Shown piece after piece: positions 45,805 to 55,135 of a DNA stretch of 64,000 nucleotides. The notes beneath the pieces are model-generated. The model had not been told where the DNA came from, ran no database searches, and saw only the letters and a list, made by a program, of their open reading frames with translations. Numbering within the stretch: position 1 is the first letter of the stretch; the number at the start of each line of letters is the position of its first letter. Made by a program: the position numbers and the translations under genes. This stretch comes from Reticulitermes speratus. Taxonomy: Eukaryota > Arthropoda > Insecta > Blattodea > Rhinotermitidae. The DNA lies in assembly GCA_021186555.1 (NCBI GenBank), contig JAJKFL010000003.1, positions 37,915,908 through 37,979,907 on the forward strand, in the 5' to 3' direction.

Positions 45805-45880
45805 TCTGTGACGTAACGCCCCGTGTTCTACCAGATAGATTATAGTGTTTTGGAAGAACTTATTTTCTTCATCTTTAGGC
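45805..45880 (-). repeat. HH-box element copy
   Basis: Minus strand: CTAAAGA (45872-45878), extra T, a perfect six-pair stem II GAAGAA/TTCTTC with a six-base loop, CAAAAC in place of GAAAC, then the box GTTACGTCACAGAAAACAG (about 45801-45819). Stem II is intact although the flanking core has decayed. Confidence 0.5.
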
Positions 45881-46999
45881 TATATGTCCACCCTGATGAT
45901 GGAGAAATCTTACTAATTTTAACTTCAGTTTATGCTCTTCCCTTGACATAAGAGATCACATGGCCCAGACATGCAAAGCATCTGACAAAATATCAGACAT
46001 GAGAGGTAAAAGAGGCAAAAAAGGTCCTTCTTTATAAATTTAAAGTTTCTACTGTCTTAATATCAAAGGCCTCCTAAATTCTCTTTTTGAAATTGTATTC
46101 AGACTGTTAGCGCTAGACTGAACTGACTGGCAGTGGTAAGTCTACTGTAGCATATTCGCATTATAACGCCGTGTAGAGGTATGGAGCATGTAGAAGTATA
46201 ATAATGATCAGTATGTGTTACCCTCGCTGTTTTCTCCTTTGCAAATGGAGCCTTCAAAATATGAATTATAACATTCTATGTAAGAAACAGACAGATGAAA
46301 AGCTTTTGCATACTTTCCTTATTTCTAAGAATATGTAGGCATGTAACTAGAGTATCATCATGTTCGTGGTTCTGGCCTTCCCCCTCTTCCTGGCCATTAC
46401 ATGCGGGACTTATGGTGGACCGTATGGTAACGGGAGAGGTGGATTACATTGTATCTTAAAAGGGTTAACTCTAAACTTCATTATAACCAGTAATTTGATC
46501 TTGTTTGTACCAAAAATCACGAAACCATGTATTGGGCTTATGACTCCTTCCTTTTTCCACTGTGAACAGCTTATTGTTGCTAAACCACATTTTGTTTAGC
46601 TTAGAACTTCCATATGCTGTAGTTCTATGGGACCCATAACTGAATATTATTCTATTTATGGCGAATAGAGACGATGTCTGTATGGAAGTGCAGCTTCTAT
46701 TGTGACAAGTGTCCATTGCTTGAACCATACAAATCTCACATGGACTGCCCTGAAAGCGAACACGGGCTTCCGCGGTAAGAATGCTGACTAAGAAACTTGA
46801 AGGCTTACCGAGAAGCTCTGCAGCCAGTTGCTACAGTATCAGCCTATTAACATCTTCAGATATTACGCACTAGGCGGCATCACTTAGATACTCCAACGTG
46901 TATTGATCTTTCTAAAGGAGATTGTCCCTCTCAGTTCTTGGAATAGTTGGCGTTCGTGCTCCTGCTGCAAAGGTATGGGACTTCTTTTTTTGACTGTCT
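45881..46999. other. Unannotated stretch
   Basis: A plus-strand frame at 46360-46599 starts with a hydrophobic, signal-peptide-like run (MFVVLAFPLFLAITCG), but its 79 codons lack any other support. Confidence 0.25.
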
Positions 47000-47112
47000 C
47001 AATAGCTCAGTCGATACGTTCGACTCCTGGTAGGGCCAGTTTTTTTTTCTCGGCCAAAGCTTCCAGACCAGGTCTGAGGATCATCCAGCTTCCTACTCAA
47101 ATAGTAGTACCT
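47000..47112 (+). mobile_element. SINE-A copy 11, tRNA-like head plus start of body
   Basis: AATAGCTCAGTCGATACG (box A) and CGTTCGACTCCTGGTAGGG (box B), then TTTTTTTTTCTCGGCC and TTCCAGACCAGGTCTGAGG. Truncated after CTACTCAAATAGTAG. Confidence 0.75.
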
Positions 47113-47542
47113 CGTGAAACCCCATGAGACACGAATAAATTCGTGAAAATTTCAAATTAATTTGATTGTAAAATGTTGTTTAAATATAGAAAGTGTTATG
47201 TACACTAACACAGGACATAACATAAATATTTTAATGATCTTAATATGTATTATTATATTCGAAAGTCTGACTACCCAGAGTAACAAAATTATTTTAACAG
47301 ATCGCCTAAAACAACCATATTTAGGAGACAAATATCTCAGTATTAAATACACACATTGATAAAGACACTGGCGATATGGCAAAGATTCTCACAAAGACCT
47401 AAGAATGGCCAAATAATGAAAGAAATGTGTCATCTGAATGTCTTACACGTTATAGTGTAAATTAAAATTGTGTAAATCTAAATCCTCTTCCTTATATTGT
47501 TAATTCACACAATCTAATGCACTACATTAAAAATGGGTCAAG
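47113..47542. other. Unannotated AT-rich stretch
   Basis: Nothing recognised; borders the single minisatellite-like unit at 47543-47569. Confidence 0.35.
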
Positions 47543-47569
47543 AGCTTACAATTACTCCTCTATCCCAGT
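47543..47569 (+). repeat. Lone copy of the 29-bp unit at the LINE 3' end
   Basis: AGCTTACAATTACTCCTC then TATCCCAGT. Compared with the array unit at 49922-50096 it differs at two positions. Best read as one side of the LINE target duplication. Confidence 0.75.
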
Positions 47570-49920
47570 CATCATCATTCTGTAGTCTGTCTTACGACAG
47601 GTCCGTAGCCTCTTCCAAAGCGAGTTCTTCACAGGGCGCGATCTAGTGCTTCCGCTTTCAATTTCCAGAATCTCCTCTTTTCCTTAAGTCATCCAGTAGC
47701 TGCTTACGCCTTTTCCTCATCTTCCCATCATTTCTGTTCTTCCCTCCAATTTTCCTTCAATCACGTGTTTTAGAAGGCAGTTTCTACGCAAGATGTGACC
47801 AATCCAGTTAGCCTTCCTTATTTTTATTTTATGTAGGACATTCCAAAATTCCTTGACCCTATGTAATATTTCTTCTTCTCTCACACGATCGGTCCAAATG
47901 ATCTTCTCCATTCTTCTCCAACACCACATTTCAGAAATTTCCAGGTATTTCTGATCTACTCTCCGAAGTGTCCACGTTTCAGCACAATACAAACCTACGC
48001 TCCAAATGTAGCACTTTACTAGTTTCTTCCTTAAATTAAGCCCAATTTGCTGGTGAAAAGATTCTTCTTCTTGTTGAATGCTGCTTTTGCCATGACAATT
48101 CTGGATTTAATTTCACGTGTACACCTTGCATCATTTGTTATTATGCTACCCAAATAAGTAAGATAGTCCACATTCTCAAATTGTTTTGATCTACCATAAT
48201 TTTATTGGGGATGGTTACCTTGAGATTCTCATTACCTTAGTTTATTCACATTCATTTCCATTCCATATCGCCTTCCAATTTCAATTAATCTTTCAATCAT
48301 GCCCAATAGCACCTTTTCTTCCCAGGCCAGTAGCACAAGGTCATCTGCATATTTCACAATGCGAGTTACTTGTCCTATTTTGAAGTCTCCAAACCGTTCA
48401 AGAGCTTCCTTGGTAAGTTACTCGCTGTATAAGTTGAACAGAACCGGTGACAAACAGCAGTCTTGTCCAATTCCTCTTCCCATCTTCACATTTCTCATCT
48501 CCCGTTGGTCCAGTCGTACTGTAACACTCTGTTCCATGTACAATTTGTTGATCAATCTTCTTTCGCTCCAGTCTATCTCAGTTCCCTTTAGGATCTGCAA
48601 TAATTTGGTCCAGTTGCCACGGTCAAATGCCTTCTGCCACTCTATGAAGCAAGCACACAATTCCTCATCTATGTCCAAGGTTCGTTCTGATATTATTCTC
48701 AGCATCGCAATTGCATCCCTAGATCCTTTCCCTCTTCTAAATCCTAACTGATCTTCTCCAAATGCATCCTCAGTCTTCCTTTCAATTATTCTTCTAAGTA
48801 TCCTTGCTACTATGTTTGATGTATGTGCGATGAGACTGATTATGCGATGATCGCTGCATTTTGTAGCTTTGGGCTTCTTCTTTAACGCAATCATTGTAAC
48901 TTCAATGAAATCTCTGGGCCACTCTCCAGTTACATATATGCTGTTGATCAGCTGTATCATTAGTTTCAGACCATCTTCTCCCAACAATCTGAGTATATCT
49001 CTCGGTACATCATCATCTCCTGTATGCTTCTTATCCCTGATCTCCTTGATAGCTTTTTCCACTTCACTTTGCAAAATATAAGGGCCTTTCTCGTCTTCAT
49101 CTGCTTGCTCGTCAGGTTCGACTTCCAGGTGTTCTGGTCGATTAGCTAGATCGTAGTGCTCTGTGATATAATTCTCCCAAATTTGCAGTACTTGTCTCTG
49201 ATCTATTATTATATTCCCTTGAGAGTCTTCTATGCCAGTGTTTTGGATCCAATGGTTTTATTTACAACCTAGTTCCTTTTTATTCATGTACACTAAATTA
49301 TCATTTGTTGTCTTTGAAATTATATAATCTCGTCGCCTATGATCTCAAAATATTCGTTCTTGGCGTTGTCCGTGGCTCTTTTCAGTTCGTTCCTCAGTCT
49401 TCTGTAGTTCTTCCGCCTTCTTCGTTGTTGACATTCTTCCATTTCCTTCGTTCATCCATTTTACTGATCATCTCCTCTCGAATTTTCCAACCAAATCACT
49501 CATAGTATTTAACACACATTTCTTCATACTGTTCCACTGCACTTCAACATTCCCACTTTCACATTTGATTGCACCAAGTTTTTCTTCTAGACTATCCTGC
49601 ACTTTCTGTCGCTGAGCACACAACTTCTCCAAATCCCATCTTGGTTTTCACTTTTGGAACCTTATGATTTTCTTCAATCTGGTGCAGATCGTTGCAACCA
49701 GTAAATTGTGGTCAGAGTCAATATCTGCTCCAGGCATTCTCCGCACATCCTTCACACTGTTCCTGAATCGCTGTTTCACTAGTACATAGTCCAACTGATG
49801 TCGACTCCTATCCCCTGGTGCTTTCCAGGTGTACAATTTTCTTTTAGGCATTTTGAATCATGCGTTTGTTATAACAAGCCCATTTCTTTACAGAAGTCAA
49901 TGAGCATTTGTCTATCCCAA
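47569..49920 (-). mobile_element. RTE-clade LINE, 5'-truncated (about 2.35 kb)
   Basis: On the minus strand it enters late in the apurinic-like endonuclease domain, continues through the whole reverse transcriptase and C-terminal region, and ends in TGATGATGA. The RTE (BovB-like) assignment follows from a single ORF with endonuclease then RT, almost no 3' untranslated region, a triplet tail, and the C-terminal CAETWTLRR...WCWRRMEK...RRNCLLKH block. A near copy of the flanking 29-bp unit lies on each side. Confidence 0.9.
47575..49920 (-). pseudogene. RTE endonuclease/reverse transcriptase pseudogene
   Basis: A dead remnant of the LINE protein that nicks DNA and reverse-transcribes its RNA. 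Order on the minus strand: endonuclease end (49648-49910) with LYTWKAPGDRSRHQLDYVL and the conserved DSDH before NLLVA; a linker (about 49080-49640) broken by frameshifts; RT (48418-49074) with the first catalytic Asp in WQKAFDRGNW and LSPVLFNLY; the YADD catalytic box at 48340-48351; and a C-terminal block (47717-47992). After NLYSE an in-frame TAA splits the RT just before YADD. Further frameshifts lie between 48250 and 48000 and after 47717. The natural stop is the first TGA of the tail (47575-47577). The N-terminal part of the endonuclease is missing. Confidence 0.88.
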
Positions 49921-49921
49921 T

Positions 49922-50096
49922 GTAGCTCACAATTACTGCTCTATCCCAGTGTAGCTCACAATTACTGCTTTATCCCTGTGTAGCTCACAATTAGTGCTCT
50001 ATCCCAGTGTAGCTCACAATTACTGCTCTACCCCAGTGTAGCTCACAATTACTGTTCTATCCCAGTGTAGCTCACAATTACTGCTATATCCTAGTG
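49922..50096 (+). repeat. 29-bp minisatellite, six units
   Basis: Units begin GTAGCTCACAATTACTGCTC at 49922, 49951, 49980, 50009, 50038 and 50067, each exactly 29 bp, and end CTATCCCAGT with a few substitutions. It abuts the LINE's truncated 5' end, which itself reads TCTATCCCA, giving nine bases of overlap with the unit. Confidence 0.93.
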
Positions 50097-50129
50097 GATC
50101 TTACATCTGTATCCGAATATCCAGGGACG

Positions 50130-50156
50130 CAGCTTCATATCCCAGGAGAACAGGAT
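50130..50156 (+). repeat. HH-box only
   Basis: GCTTCATATCCCAGGAGAAC resembles the box at 60851-60872 (GCTTCATATCCCAGACGAAC), two differences. No hammerhead-like core precedes it; the array lies there instead. Confidence 0.45.
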
Positions 50157-50901
50157 ACTCCGCATGTGGGTTCCTTGTTTATAGAATGTTTCACGAGTGG
50201 TATAAGGTGTGCAGCTAATGAAAATGATTTATCTGAGATATACTATTTAATAACGCCAACAACATTGTACAACCAAACATGTTAAAATATTCGAAATTGT
50301 TGGACTTGTATATTAATTTAACAATAATCCTGCTTCTTACATTTCGTAAGTGTATAATAATTCAGCACCTATATTTAAAATTATGTGCTAAATTCTTACA
50401 CAGATATATTTCCAATGAATTTAATAGTATAAAAACTAATATCTAAGTGAGTGTTATTTTTATGCACTCGGTAAAGTCGTGTGTGTGTTTTTTGCAACCT
50501 CAAGCTCTTCGGGTCGAAACCGGACTTTAAAAAAAAGCTCAAGTTTATAAATTGATATCTGCTCACCACATCTGCTGGATGGCTTCGTAATTCATTATTC
50601 ACTATTTGACTACTTATTCATAGTTCATAAATTAATATAGTTTTTTTACTCAAGGAGAGCAGACAAATAACTTTTGGTTTACTGACCCGCTGAAGTGACT
50701 ATGAAAACCGGCCCTTTATAAATAAAGCCAATATTTAAGTATGTGGGATACGAATAATAATACAAGATTAAATTAAACGAGTGCAAGAAAATTAAGTATA
50801 AGGGTACTTATGGCAAAAGTTTTACAATTATATTGCTTTGTATACAGGTCTTACCTGAAAGCTAAACTTTAAACAGAATAACATTTTCAAGTCCTCCAAG
50901 T
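50157..50901. other. Unannotated AT-rich stretch
   Basis: Nothing recognised. Confidence 0.35.
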
Positions 50902-50988
50902 AGCTAACAAATTCCATGGGGCATAGCCTTTTTGTGAAGCCACCACTTCCTTAGCTAGTCAAGAAATTCCAAGAAATTTTATGGAAAA
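50902..50988 (-). mobile_element. LINE-E 3' end
   Basis: Minus strand: CCATAAAATTTCTTGGAATT, TCTTGACTAGCTAAGG, CTATGCCCCATGGAATTTGT. Corresponds to the reference from TTCCATAAAACGCGGGG to CTCCATGGAGTTAG. Confidence 0.65.
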
Positions 50989-51808
50989 CGACTTTTCATT
51001 ATTTTTCAGAAATGTCCGCCACTTTTTCCGATCCTGAAACATATAGTGTAGTTAATAAGAAACCTTCAGATTTGAGCACTGTAAACATATGTAATGCTGT
51101 TTTTTTAAGGTTAAAATTGTTAGTCCCCAGTCTTCCCCCAAACCAGAATATCACTCCTTGTCAGCTGTCCGCGGGTGTATATTCAACACATTTTTCAACT
51201 ACCCTCCGTAACTGGTGGCCGCCTGCCCCATGCGCAACCATGCCGAAAGGGACCCAGTTAACATGGAATTATTCCAAATAAGCTCAACAGTTTAATAACC
51301 TGCATTAACACAGACGATAAATCGCCGGATGCATTGAGGCTTCAATCCCTTTTGACAATGCAAAGAAATTAATATATGATTAGCATACGTTATTTTTTGT
51401 AACTTCAAAAAAATACAACACAGAAACAAATATACTTTCAAGGTTTTCGCCGTCAAAACACGAATATTTAAAGCCTACATTCTACTTTAAAAACTTCTAA
51501 CTTGGCATTATTTGTTACAGTAAAATGTCACAATATTATTCAATATTTTGCCTTTACGCATTGCAGCACTCCAAAACCTTATTCAATATCAGCATGAATT
51601 CTCTTATCTAAATCACTGATGTTGGCCATTGCCGCTTTCTGACTGTGGAAAGATGTAATACTCAAGCATATTCAGAAATCACCGGACTGTATAACAGCCC
51701 ATACCCTACGTTTACTTTTGGATTGGCCCTGAAATTTTTCTGTATTACATGTGGATGTTCTACTGTTGACCTATATTTAGGTCAAACCATATTGTGCTTG
51801 AGCCTATG
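50989..51808. other. Unannotated stretch
   Basis: A plus-strand frame of 89 codons at 51012-51281 has no recognisable motif. AT-rich elsewhere. Confidence 0.3.
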
Positions 51809-52033
51809 GTAAGGTAAAGTTCACCTTCGAACAGGCCATGAAGGCCTAGAGGGGGAGTAGAGGTATAGCTCTACTTTTTCTTTAACCTCGGCGCTAGATG
51901 GGGGTGGGTGGTCAACGCCACGTCCCGGCCGCTTTAGCCCCGGGAATGACCCGGTACCCATTGTACAGGAGGCTGGGTAGGCCCCAGGGCCGGTCTGGAC
52001 GGGTGCTGAAAATGTCGCCCCCACCGGGATTAT
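51809..52033 (-). mobile_element. SINE-A copy 12, near consensus
   Basis: GGTAAAGTTCACCTTCGAAC, CAGGCCATGAAGGCC, CCTCGGCGCTAGATGGGGG, CCGGCCGCTTTAGCCCC and CAGGGCCGGTCTGGACGGG, then the head GCCCCCACCGGGATTATA. Very similar to copy 5 at 29.7 kb. Confidence 0.92.
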
Positions 52034-52699
52034 ACTTTCTCAAAGTTGTTTTGATGGTGTTTGAGTAAATATGGAACTAAAGTTGTTAACTATGCTAAAA
52101 ATTAATAAGACCTGCAAATAAGACATTATAGAAGAGGATATTTCTAACTACACTTTACTCTATGGAGAGTGTAGTCAAGGTTATTACAAGTTTAAGTAAT
52201 GTCAGATTGAAGCAGATTGTAATCCCTAGGAGGCGGTGTAGAATCCAGTTATGGCCCACGTCTCTAAGGATGCAAAACCTTGAATCAGCGTTGGTAGCAT
52301 TTTATGTAACCATCTTCATGGACTGCTATTCTGTGACAAGTGAACAGACTTTTCTTATTTCTTTCCTCCTACTACGTGCTGCACTGAAGAAGAATTGTCT
52401 GTTCTGGGGATCTAGAGTCCGGTAATAGGAATACAATCACGTGACAAGTACCTCGTATGTGTTTCAGTTGTTAATTGGACTGCGTAAATACAATTAATTC
52501 CACATTGAGCTCAGTTATATTATTAATTAAAAGGCTTTAGGATCACAGAATACAGGTTCTCAGATTAACTGCTTCTCAGCTGACTTGTGACTGTTAAACT
52601 AAACAATTTATCATTAATTAAATGAGTTCATGCAGAATAAATCTTCTTGATTAGCTACGAGGTACTAGTCTAAATAAACATTCACAGCGTTTGGTATTC
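52034..52699. other. Unannotated stretch
   Basis: Plus-strand frame of 87 codons at 52162-52425 without recognisable motif. Confidence 0.3.
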
Positions 52700-52795
52700 G
52701 ATGTTTTATTTACCGTGTTTACAAAAGCATGCCGCTGGACCCCCATCATATTCCCCTAAAATCTATCTTAATATTATCTTCCCGTCAACATACAG
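52700..52795 (-). mobile_element. LINE-E fragment
   Basis: Minus strand: GGGAAGATAATATTAAGATA, then GGCATGCTTTTGTAAACACGG. The segment in between is deleted relative to the reference. Confidence 0.55.
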
Positions 52796-52999
52796 ACCCA
52801 ATAAGTAGCCTTAAAACAATTTAGCCTGAAAAAATTCCCATATTTCTGATTTGACAGAGAGCAAACTCAGAAGAAAGAAAAATAAAAAAAATCTGAAGGA
52901 ATGAAAGAAAAATCGTAGAACGAATTTCAAAAACAAGTAACTACACTGCAGCACGATAAGTCGTGACCAAGGTCCTGGCGGCATGATTAAGTGATTATG

Positions 53000-53110
53000 C
53001 CACAAAATTAGGACTTGTATAGCCAGTGCAGTGATGCGCACGCGGGGTCCCTCACTGTTGGTGCTACGTTCGCTGTCCCTCCGGGCAAATTCGAGGTGGA
53101 CTGCGTTTTT
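53000..53110 (+). repeat. Unclassified repeat, copy 2
   Basis: TGATGCGCACGCGGGGTCCCT and CTACGTTCGCTGTCCCTCC (first string: TGATGCGCAC, then GCGGGGTCCCT) resemble 33005-33080. GC-rich against its surroundings. Confidence 0.35.
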
Positions 53111-53234
53111 AGATTTTATTTAGCAGCTCAAAACGTGCATTCAACCCACGCTAACGTACCAACTTCTTAGTAATAAATGTCACTAAGTCGTGTTTTCAGG
53201 TTACTAATTCAAAGATCAATACAGAAGAGGATTC

Positions 53235-53320
53235 AGGTCTTCAGAGATGGGAAGCTGTGTCTTTGAATTAGTGGTTCTTGACGTTTCGAAGAAAAGTACT
53301 ACTTGCATCTTCAAGGGTAA
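53235..53320 (-). repeat. HH-box element copy
   Basis: Minus strand: CCTTGAAGA (53308-53316), extra T, poorly paired stem II, GAAA (53284-53287), intact ACGT, C, AAGAACCACTAATTCAAAGA, then AGCTTCCCATCTCTGAAG as the box. Closest in design to the 60.8-kb copy (both have UUGAAGA). Confidence 0.5.
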
Positions 53321-53325
53321 TTAAT

Positions 53326-54050
53326 GCAAGAAGAGTAGCAACGATTACATCTGTTCCTACTGTTCTTTTTTTTTTCCTTTATGCCCCTCCATTTTTTCTT
53401 CTCGCATTTCTATATTGCCTTCTTCCTTTCCTACAGCATTACTTAATATTTAGGGCCTATATATATATCACCTAAATTCAACTCACTAACTTGCGTCATC
53501 TTGTAAATTCAGTTGTTATTTTTTTCGTAAAAATCGGGGTTTACGAGTTGCATAATAAGAAATTTGTCGAAAAAGTGTCTGCAGATTCTAGTTCACGCAA
53601 TAAATAGAAATTTTAAGGTTTAATATGTAGACCAGAAACCACAAACACTCTGTCCGCCAGTAAATTTCATGCGACCCTTGCACTGATCTGCTTCTGATAA
53701 CAGAATGCAGCCCGCTTCAAGGTTGAATAGTTAGGTTCCTTCTTTATTTGAATTTCTATAAACCCAATGCAAGTTTTGCTGTTTCAAAAATTATTGCAAA
53801 GAAACTAACTCACTTACGGACGGTGACTACGTAAAGGAATGTGCAATACGGCAACAAAAACATTTTTTCAGGTAAACAGTAACTTTCTAACAGCAAATGT
53901 TTCTCAAAACACACCTGTTGTTCATTGAATATTAGGAGATACACACTGTCAGCTTAAAGACGAGTGTAATGATTTTGTAGCGTAATCAATTGCATAAGAT
54001 GAGAGACCAGACGCCACAAATACTATACTATGCAGGTTGTTTTTAGGTGC
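53326..54050. other. Unannotated AT-rich stretch
   Basis: A T-run at 53367-53376. No feature recognised. Confidence 0.35.
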
Positions 54051-54063
54051 CTATAAGAACTTA

Positions 54064-54449
54064 AGAGTCGCCCTCGGTGGACTAGTGGTTACCGTGCTCG
54101 CCCAAGGTTCGCTGGTTCGATCCCGACCGAGGGCGATGGATTTTTAAGGGTGATAAAAATCCGGAGGGGAAGTAAAGCTGTCGGTCCCATGTCGTAGATT
54201 AAAGCATGTAAAAGAACCTTCGCGCATGAATAGAACTAGTAGCGTCCGTAAGTAAAATTCAAGCGGCCATTTCTCACCTAAGTCTCCTGACTGCCTGCCA
54301 GATGGCTCTGGCAGTCTCATCAGGATCGAGCAAAAAATTGTGCGGTCAGTGATCCGGTCACTCACCGACCAGGAAACTTTCGGGATGAAATCCCGAAAGA
54401 AGGAGGATTTGGCCCACCCCGGGCTGTAACGCCATGGAAGAAGAAGTAG
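54064..54449 (+). mobile_element. SINE-D, 386 bp, tRNA-derived, with target duplication
   Basis: The head GCCCTCGGTGGACTAGTGG (box A) and GGTTCGATCCC (box B) end CCGAGGGC, still complementary to the 5' GCCCTCGG, so an eight-pair acceptor-like stem survives. The body contains GTCGGTCCCATGTCGTAG and GTAAAAGAACCTTCGCG, and near its end a ten-pair hairpin CTTTCGGGAT/ATCCCGAAAG with loop GAA (54377-54399). The tail is GAAGAAGAAG-like. Flanked by TATAAGAACTTA (54052-54063) and TATAAGGACTTA (54450-54461). Confidence 0.88.
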
Positions 54450-54461
54450 TATAAGGACTTA

Positions 54462-54994
54462 CAGTCTGTGATAATACTTTTAGAATTGTTCCATATACAA
54501 AGAAAAACAGCGCTGAAAAATTGTTTTTCGGAATTGGTGATTTTAGTATATAATAATTACCTTGCGGAAAATATGTTTTTGTTTATTAAAGACAGAGCTG
54601 CGGCTGTAGTTGGCAAAAGGAATGGTACTGCAGAAAAAGTATTAAATTGGACAGGCAAAGTGTATGTAAGGTAATATGGAGGAGCGTTCAATTAGCCACT
54701 TTTCCCGTGGAAAAGCAATAAGAATTAAATATTCTGAGTGTATCTTTGTATTGCTGCCTTAGTTATCCGGCATCTGTGGCCTGTCTGACTCTTAACATAT
54801 TTTTTCACATTATCTCATAAACGGCACTAGTTTCGGAAAAAAAATGGTTGAACATGAAATACTTGTTTTGATTCTCCCCACAATTTTCTTCCGAAACATT
54901 TCTCATTCTAAGAAGAATTCGGTGAGATATAATTATAAGTGTACATAGGTCTAATGTAAAGTACCAGTTATTATTGTCAGATGTTAATGAAACT
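54462..54994. other. Unannotated stretch
   Basis: A/T-rich, nothing recognised. Confidence 0.35.
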
Positions 54995-55135
54995 TTAATT
55001 TTGTCGAGATATTTTCGAGGGACTCTCAAATATCAAATTTCATGAAAATCCGTCCACTGGGAGGTGAGTTCTTCTATGCGGACAGACGGCAGAGAGACAA
55101 ACAGACAGACAGACAGAAAGACAGGTGGACTGATA
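54995..55135 (+). repeat. Retroelement-tail-like module, copy 2, with (GACA)n
   Basis: AATTTCATGAAAATCCGTCC, then TATGCGGACAGACGGCAGAG, running into a GACA microsatellite (55088-55122). Same layout as 30483-30565. Confidence 0.45.

Noticed and set aside
46360..46599. Small frame with a signal-peptide-like start
   Set aside because: A hydrophobic start alone is common by chance in AT-rich DNA; no other evidence.
48299..48751. 150-codon plus-strand open frame
   Set aside because: Lies antisense over the RTE reverse transcriptase, which carries the recognisable RT motifs; it is a shadow.
49922..50096. CRISPR-like array
   Set aside because: The 29-bp units are directly tandem with no spacers and lie in a eukaryotic repeat context.
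54064..54140. Functional tRNA gene
   Set aside because: Acceptor-like stem and box B are present, but the arms do not fold into a proper cloverleaf and the sequence continues into a SINE body with a target duplication.
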